NCBI RefSeq assembly: GCF_020535565.1
Contig: NZ_CP084758.1
Span: 1,329,501 to 1,393,500, forward strand
Source: Shinella sp. XGS7
Lineage (GTDB): Bacteria > Pseudomonadota > Gammaproteobacteria > Burkholderiales > Burkholderiaceae_C
Length of the DNA stretch: 64,000 nt
Direction: 5' to 3'
In this document: positions 60,208 to 64,000 of the stretch, piece by piece
Layout of the letters: each line of letters starts with the position of its first letter
Numbering within the stretch: position 1 is the stretch's first letter
Program-made: the position numbers and the translations under genes
Notes under the pieces: generated by a model
Told to the model about the DNA's origin: nothing
The model's database searches: none
The model's input: only the letters and a program-made list of their open reading frames with translations

Positions 60208-60789
60208 CTACGGCCTACTGGCCTTTCCCAAGCGATTGATGTACTCGTCGAAGCAGGTCGTGACCTGATCCCTGGTTTCTGGCGTCAGAGTTGGGCGGCC
60301 ATGGAATGTGCGCTCATGCTGGGCTCCCGGTTGCTTGAAACCGAGCTGCATCTCCTTCGGGTCTTGGATTGTGGTGGTGACGAATTCAAGCGCAGGCCCA
60401 AGCTCGACCACGGCAAGCAGCGACAGCTTGTCTCCACGCATCAGCTGCTTGGGCGGCAACGGGTCTTCGCCCTGGAGGCGAACCCAGCTTGTCTCGATGG
60501 GAACGGGCTTGAGGGGCGTCGAGCCGCCTGGTGTGGCCTTGTTCAAAGTCGTTTTGACCAAGGCTACTCCCGGGCTGTCCAGCCAGAAATTGATTGAGAC
60601 TGTCGCGTAGTCTCTTGTGCTGCCCGTTGTTTCTTGGAGCAGCTTCAAGTTCAGGCCGCAGCCTCTGAACTGCCCCTGCTGTGTGTACTGAAGCGGCTCA
60701 GCGAGGATGTAAGCCTTCTCGAGAACTTGCGCCATGCAAGCTTGACCGATAGCCAGCGCGAGCACTGCTGCGGGTAGGCGACGATACAT
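60208..60789 (-). CDS. Hypothetical exported protein, lower G+C
   Basis: A 193-residue protein with a signal peptide (RLPAAVLALAIGQACMAQ) and no recognised domain. The body is Thr/Leu-rich, with GCGLNLKLLQETTGS, VSINFWLDSPG and a possible disulfide pair of two Cys. Base composition is clearly lower in G+C than neighbours and codon use less CTG/GCC-biased, suggesting recent gain or weak selection. I chose ATG 60789 because it begins the signal peptide; the open frame extends to 60852. Confidence 0.65.
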   Translation of the reverse strand: MYRRLPAAVLALAIGQACMAQVLEKAYILAEPLQYTQQGQFRGCGLNLKLLQETTGSTRDYATVSINFWLDSPGVALVKTTLNKATPGGSTPLKPVPIETSWVRLQGEDPLPPKQLMRGDKLSLLAVVELGPALEFVTTTIQDPKEMQLGFKQPGAQHERTFHGRPTLTPETRDQVTTCFDEYINRLGKASRP

Positions 60790-60870
60790 AGCCGTCAAGG
60801 CGTGGCCTTGGATGTACTCGGGCATTTTTTGGCGGAAAGACATCGAAGCCAAGGCTGAGAGGCGCTTACC

Positions 60871-61266
60871 CTACATCTGCTCCCACGGCAGCCCATCGAA
60901 ACGCCAGCCATTGCGGGTGTTGCGATGGAAGTGCTCGTCGGGGTCGCCCTCGAAGCCGTGCACGATATTGATCACCTCGCTGAAGCCGGCGGCCTCCAGG
61001 GCCTGGCCGGCGGGCAGGGTGCGGGTGCCGGAGCGGCACAGCAGCAGCAGGGGGCGGTCCAGGGCCCCGCCCACCTCGCGCCGCACCTGGCTGACGAAGC
61101 GCTCGGGGTCGGGGTGCATCTCGGGATACTCGTACCAGGCCACGTGGATGGCGCCGGGCGGGTGGCCCACATAGAGGTATTCCAGCTCCATGCGGATGTC
61201 GATGAGCAGGGCCTCGGGACGGGCTTGCAGATAGGCGTGGGCCTCTTTGGGGAGCAGGTGCTTCAT
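60871..61266 (-). CDS. Rhodanese-like domain protein
   Basis: A 131-residue single-domain rhodanese. The fold starts LLPKEAHAYLQ, then ALLIDIRMELEYLYVGHPPGAIHVAWYEYP, with the active-site loop LLCRSGTRTLPAG holding the catalytic Cys. The C-terminal NIVHGFEGDPDEHFHRNTRNGWR is typical of the sulfurtransferase-like proteins found beside metH-like genes. May carry sulfane sulfur. It is divergent from the methionine synthase unit by 36 bases. Confidence 0.9.
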   Translation of the reverse strand: MKHLLPKEAHAYLQARPEALLIDIRMELEYLYVGHPPGAIHVAWYEYPEMHPDPERFVSQVRREVGGALDRPLLLLCRSGTRTLPAGQALEAAGFSEVINIVHGFEGDPDEHFHRNTRNGWRFDGLPWEQM

Positions 61267-61302
61267 GGAAGGGGGTATTGACGCCTTGCCTAGAATGGCG
61301 GC

Positions 61303-62364
61303 ATGAGTTCTGCCTCCACCCCGGCCGCCTACACGCGCGGCGCCCAGTTGCCCGCCATTCTGCAACAACGCATCGCCATCCTCGACGGCGCCATGGGCAC
61401 CATGATCCAGCGCTACAAGCTGGGTGAGGCCGACTACCGCAGCGAGCGCTTCGCCGCGCACCACAAGGACCTCAAGGGCAATAACGATCTGCTGGTGCTG
61501 ACCCGTCCCGAGGTCATCACCGAGATCCATGAGCAATACCTGGCCGCCGGGGCCGACATCATCGAGACCAATACCTTCGGCACCACCTCGGTGGCGCAGG
61601 AGGACTATGAGCTGGGCGAGTTCGCCTACGAGATGAATGTGGCCGCCGCCCGTCTGGCCCGCGCCGCCTGCGACAAGTACAGCACGCCCGACAAGCCGCG
61701 CTTTGCCGCCGGTGCCCTGGGCCCCACGCCCCGCACCGCCAGCATCAGCCCCGATGTGAACGACCCGGGCGCCCGCAATATCGATTTCGACACCCTGCGC
61801 GCCGCCTACTACGAGCAGGCCAAGGGCCTGCTGGAGGGCGGGGTGGACCTGTTCCTGGTCGAGACCATCTTCGACACGCTCAATGCCAAGGCCGCGATCT
61901 TCGCCCTGGACGAGCTGATGGACGACACCGGCGAGCGCCTGCCGGTGATCATCTCCGGCACCGTGACCGATGCCTCGGGTCGCATCCTCTCGGGCCAGAC
62001 CGTGACGGCCTTCTGGCACTCGGTGCGCCATGCCAAGCCCCTGGCCATCGGTCTGAACTGTGCCCTGGGCGCCACCCTGATGCGGCCCTATATCGAGGAG
62101 CTGGCCAAGGCAGCGGGCGAGGTGGCCGTGAGCTGCTACCCGAATGCCGGCCTGCCCAATCCCATGAGCGATACCGGCTTCGACGAGACGCCGGATGTGA
62201 CCGGCCGTCTGGTGGGCGAGTTTGCCGCCGCCGGCTTCCTGAACATCGCGGGCGGCTGCTGCGGCACCACGCCGGCACATATCGCCGCCATCGCCCAGAG
62301 CGTCTCGGCCTACAAGCCGCGCAGCTGCGGCCAGCGTTTCTTCAGCGCCCTGGTCGAGGGCTGA
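61303..62364 (+). CDS. metH: Homocysteine S-methyltransferase unit of a split methionine synthase
   Basis: A 353-residue protein equal to the homocysteine-binding module of MetH. It begins [20 protein letters not shown] and has zinc-ligand Cys in [11 protein letters not shown] and [13 protein letters not shown], as well as [13 protein letters not shown]. The folate, cobalamin and activation modules are missing. In many Burkholderiales the N-terminal unit is a separate gene with the remaining domains in a second gene; no such gene follows here within the window, where a convergent hydrolase overlaps its 3' end. Alternatively it works as a stand-alone homocysteine methyltransferase. Confidence 0.88.
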   Translation: MSSASTPAAYTRGAQLPAILQQRIAILDGAMGTMIQRYKLGEADYRSERFAAHHKDLKGNNDLLVLTRPEVITEIHEQYLAAGADIIETNTFGTTSVAQEDYELGEFAYEMNVAAARLARAACDKYSTPDKPRFAAGALGPTPRTASISPDVNDPGARNIDFDTLRAAYYEQAKGLLEGGVDLFLVETIFDTLNAKAAIFALDELMDDTGERLPVIISGTVTDASGRILSGQTVTAFWHSVRHAKPLAIGLNCALGATLMRPYIEELAKAAGEVAVSCYPNAGLPNPMSDTGFDETPDVTGRLVGEFAAAGFLNIAGGCCGTTPAHIAAIAQSVSAYKPRSCGQRFFSALVEG

Positions 62365-63184
62365 GTCGAGGGCTGAGTTCAGGGGCCGAGGCCGCCCGCG
62401 CGGCGGCCAGCACGGCCAGGGTCTCGCGCCGTACCAGGGCGGGCTGCTCCTTCTGCACATAGTGGCCGCTGCCCTCGGCCAGCACCAGGCGCGCACGCGG
62501 CAGCTCTTGTGCCATCAGGCGCTGCTGTTCCAGCCAGACGCGCTGGAAGCTGGCGTCCGCCAGCGGCGGGGCCGTGGTGGCCGCGATCACCACGGCGGGC
62601 ACCGCGGGCAGGCTGGCCAGATCGCCGATCTGGGCATAGGTGGCGGGCAGGCCGCGCATCTCGGCGCGCACCCAGGGCTCGCTCAGGGCCAGCGCCCAGC
62701 CGGGCACATCACAGAGTCGTGAACCCGCGGCCGTGCAGGCCGCGGTGAAGCCTGGCGGGCGGGCATCCACCAGCACCAGGCCGGCCACATCCTGCGGATA
62801 GCGGCGCGCAAAACTCAGCACAAAGGGGCCGCCGAGCGAATGCCCGGCCAGCACATAGGGCGGCGGCAGGCCTCGGTCCTGCAGGGCCTGATGCAGCTGG
62901 GCGGCCAGCTCGGCGCCGCTGCGGCTGTCCTGCTGGGGCGCCAGCCGGCGGTTGCGCTGGTAGCGCACCACGGTGGTGTGGGCCGACAGCTCCTCGGCCA
63001 GACGGGTCCAGGCCTCGGGCCCATCGCCCGCGCCGGCTTCGAGCACCAGCACCGGGCCGCCGCGGCCTTGCACCAGCAGCTGGGGGCCGGCCGCCTCCTC
63101 GGGGCCGGCGGCGCAGGCCGCCAAGGCGACTGTCAGGGCGAGCGCGGTCAGCCGCAGCGGGGCAAGAGACAGCATGGCGGGCAT
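62342..63184 (-). CDS. Alpha/beta hydrolase, lipoprotein-like
   Basis: A 280-residue hydrolase. The N-terminal segment [12 protein letters not shown] looks like a lipobox signal. The fold has [16 protein letters not shown], the nucleophile elbow [20 protein letters not shown] and the probable catalytic His in AEGSGHYVQ. Such enzymes cleave esters or other small substrates; the target is unknown. ATG 63184 or ATG 63175 may be used. The 3' end overlaps the convergent methionine synthase unit by 23 bases. Confidence 0.88.
   Translation of the reverse strand: MPAMLSLAPLRLTALALTVALAACAAGPEEAAGPQLLVQGRGGPVLVLEAGAGDGPEAWTRLAEELSAHTTVVRYQRNRRLAPQQDSRSGAELAAQLHQALQDRGLPPPYVLAGHSLGGPFVLSFARRYPQDVAGLVLVDARPPGFTAACTAAGSRLCDVPGWALALSEPWVRAEMRGLPATYAQIGDLASLPAVPAVVIAATTAPPLADASFQRVWLEQQRLMAQELPRARLVLAEGSGHYVQKEQPALVRRETLAVLAAARAASAPELSPRLSPRPGR
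62353..62376. repeat. 12-bp tandem duplication at a gene end
   Basis: GTCGAGGGCTGA is present twice in direct succession, the first copy holding the stop of the methionine synthase unit. In the overlapping hydrolase gene on the minus strand it doubles LSPR near the C-terminus. Confidence 0.85.
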
Positions 63185-63253
63185 TCGGGCGTGGCAGGCG
63201 ATGCAGCGCAGCCTAGGCCCGGCCGCTGAAGACTTGATGAAATGCGCGCGGGC

Positions 63254-64000
63254 TTAGTAGAGCTTGAGCAGCTTCTCGGTGTTGAGCCGCAGCTTGAGCT
63301 CGTGCGGGGCCAGGCTGGCCACGATGGCCTGGCTGGCCAGGCGGGTGTCGCGCGGCACCGGCTCGCTCAGGGGATTGCCGCTGCGCCCCATCAGGGCGGC
63401 CACCAGGGGCTCGTTGGCGCTGTGGCCGCGGCGCGCGACCACGCCCAGCTCGCCGCTGGCCAGACGCACCAGGCTGCCGGGCGGGTACAGGCCCACGGCC
63501 TTGATCAGCATGGCGCCGGTGGGGTCGGGCTGCTGCAGTTCGTCCAGATAGGCGGCGCGCGCGGCCTGGGCGCCGGAGAGGGCGCGGCGGTTGCGCCGCG
63601 GCGCCAGGCGGGCGCCGTAGATGTCCACCCGGCGCAGCACCCGCGCCATCTGCTCGGGCAGGCTGCGGCCCTCCAGCGAGCCGGGGCCGGCCTCGTGATG
63701 CAGACGCACCACCTGCAGCCAGAGCGAGTCCTGCACGCCCAGCTCGCGCAGCAGCTCGGCGCTGGAGTCGCCATGGCCGTCCAGGGCCTGGCGCTGGGTC
63801 TCGTCGGGGCGTTCCAGCTGCACGGCCAGGCGGTCTTGCAGGGCGCTGATGGCGATGTTCATGCTCAGGGCGGCGCGGGCCAGCACCTCGCGCACATCCT
63901 CGGCCCAGCCCAGCTGGCGGGCGCAGAGCTCGCCCAGGGCCAGGCTCAGCAGGCCGTGGCGGGCGCTGTAATGCTGGTGCTCCTGGCTGCTTTCCAGGAT
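63254..64000 (-). CDS. Degenerate HD-type phosphohydrolase-like protein, 3' part (start outside window)
   Basis: The frame is open from base 64000 leftward; 248 codons are visible, so the 5' end lies outside. It resembles an HD-GYP-type domain: HQHYSARHGLLSLALGELCARQLGW, an ALSMNIAISAL segment where active enzymes carry HDIGK-like residues, DGHGDSSAELLRELG, VVRLHHE and, later, DELQQPDPTGAMLIKAVGLYPPGSLVRL, the usual downstream part. The core HD pair and GYP loop are not recognisable, so cyclic-di-GMP hydrolysis is doubtful; it may be a regulatory relic. Start and upstream domains unknown. Confidence 0.75.
   Translation of the reverse strand: MLESSQEHQHYSARHGLLSLALGELCARQLGWAEDVREVLARAALSMNIAISALQDRLAVQLERPDETQRQALDGHGDSSAELLRELGVQDSLWLQVVRLHHEAGPGSLEGRSLPEQMARVLRRVDIYGARLAPRRNRRALSGAQAARAAYLDELQQPDPTGAMLIKAVGLYPPGSLVRLASGELGVVARRGHSANEPLVAALMGRSGNPLSEPVPRDTRLASQAIVASLAPHELKLRLNTEKLLKLY

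Noticed and set aside
60186..60217. TAGGCC ... GGCCTA inverted repeat between convergent genes at 60.2 kb
   Set aside because: Six-base arms with a 20-base spacer, partly inside a gene; too weak to call a terminator.

Overview
The window is GC-rich chromosomal DNA (roughly 68-70% G+C by eye) with dense, mostly short-spaced genes. The gene content points to a betaproteobacterium of the order Burkholderiales, probably the Rubrivivax/Leptothrix/Roseateles/Paucibacter group. This is inferred from PhaM, DUF3567, an HPr-rel-A cassette, several PEP-CTERM proteins, a short stand-alone MetH N-terminal unit, Bug-type binding proteins and a TIGR02999-like sigma factor. No rRNA, tRNA, CRISPR array or prophage was seen. 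The only mobile element recognised is one IS481-family copy.

Layout. 1-5.3 kb: 3' end of feoB, a Tat-exported PhoX-type phosphatase with a candidate Pho box, a divergent AraC regulator and a Bug-family solute-binding protein. 5.4-10.8 kb: a PEP-CTERM protein, then a sigma factor / Ser-Thr kinase-TPR / small protein operon read leftward, with a large inverted repeat carrying an ECF-like promoter upstream and a degenerate GGDEF gene on the other side. 10.8-15.7 kb: DMT transporter, S41 peptidase lipoprotein, MocR-type regulator, phosphatidylserine synthase. 15.8-18.7 kb: HPr-rel-A cassette (Tat-signal protein, PqqD-like, HprK-like kinase, nucleotidyltransferase). 18.8-22.4 kb: a dCache-HAMP-GGDEF-EAL gene split by the IS481-family element, with a clean 6-bp CCTAGG target duplication. 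Removing the element restores an 843-codon frame. 22.5-29.8 kb: YpfJ-type metalloprotease, PAS-GGDEF cyclase, a binding protein, a mosaic ABC exporter, a second PEP-CTERM protein and a phosphatase/phosphodiesterase lipoprotein.

30-34.7 kb: a glycolate oxidase operon glcD-glcE-methyltransferase-glcF with a terminator. 34.8-38.1 kb: an overlapping operon of PhaM, a FIST protein and a binding protein, with a retropepsin-like protease upstream. 38-46 kb: VOC protein, tandem AAA ATPase, DUF3567, DUF3108, FAH-family hydrolase, an orphan PhnM-like amidohydrolase, DUF4197 and a PPOX flavoprotein. 46-49.5 kb: a third PEP-CTERM protein and a NarX/NarL-type two-component pair.

49.6-59.9 kb is a beta-glucoside utilisation locus: LacI regulator, two operator-like palindromes, TonB-dependent receptor, ABC binding protein, two permeases, GH1 beta-glucosidase, MalK-like ATPase and glucokinase. 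It would carry an oligosaccharide across both membranes, hydrolyse it in the cytoplasm and phosphorylate the glucose. 59.9-64 kb: small oxidoreductase-like protein, a lower-GC hypothetical, rhodanese, MetH N-terminal unit, alpha/beta hydrolase and the 3' end of a degenerate HD-type protein.

Most notable: the IS insertion whose transposase stop codon lies in the target duplication, the HPr-rel-A cassette, the sigma/kinase module with its palindromic promoter region, and two ABC ATPase genes whose codon usage changes inside the gene.
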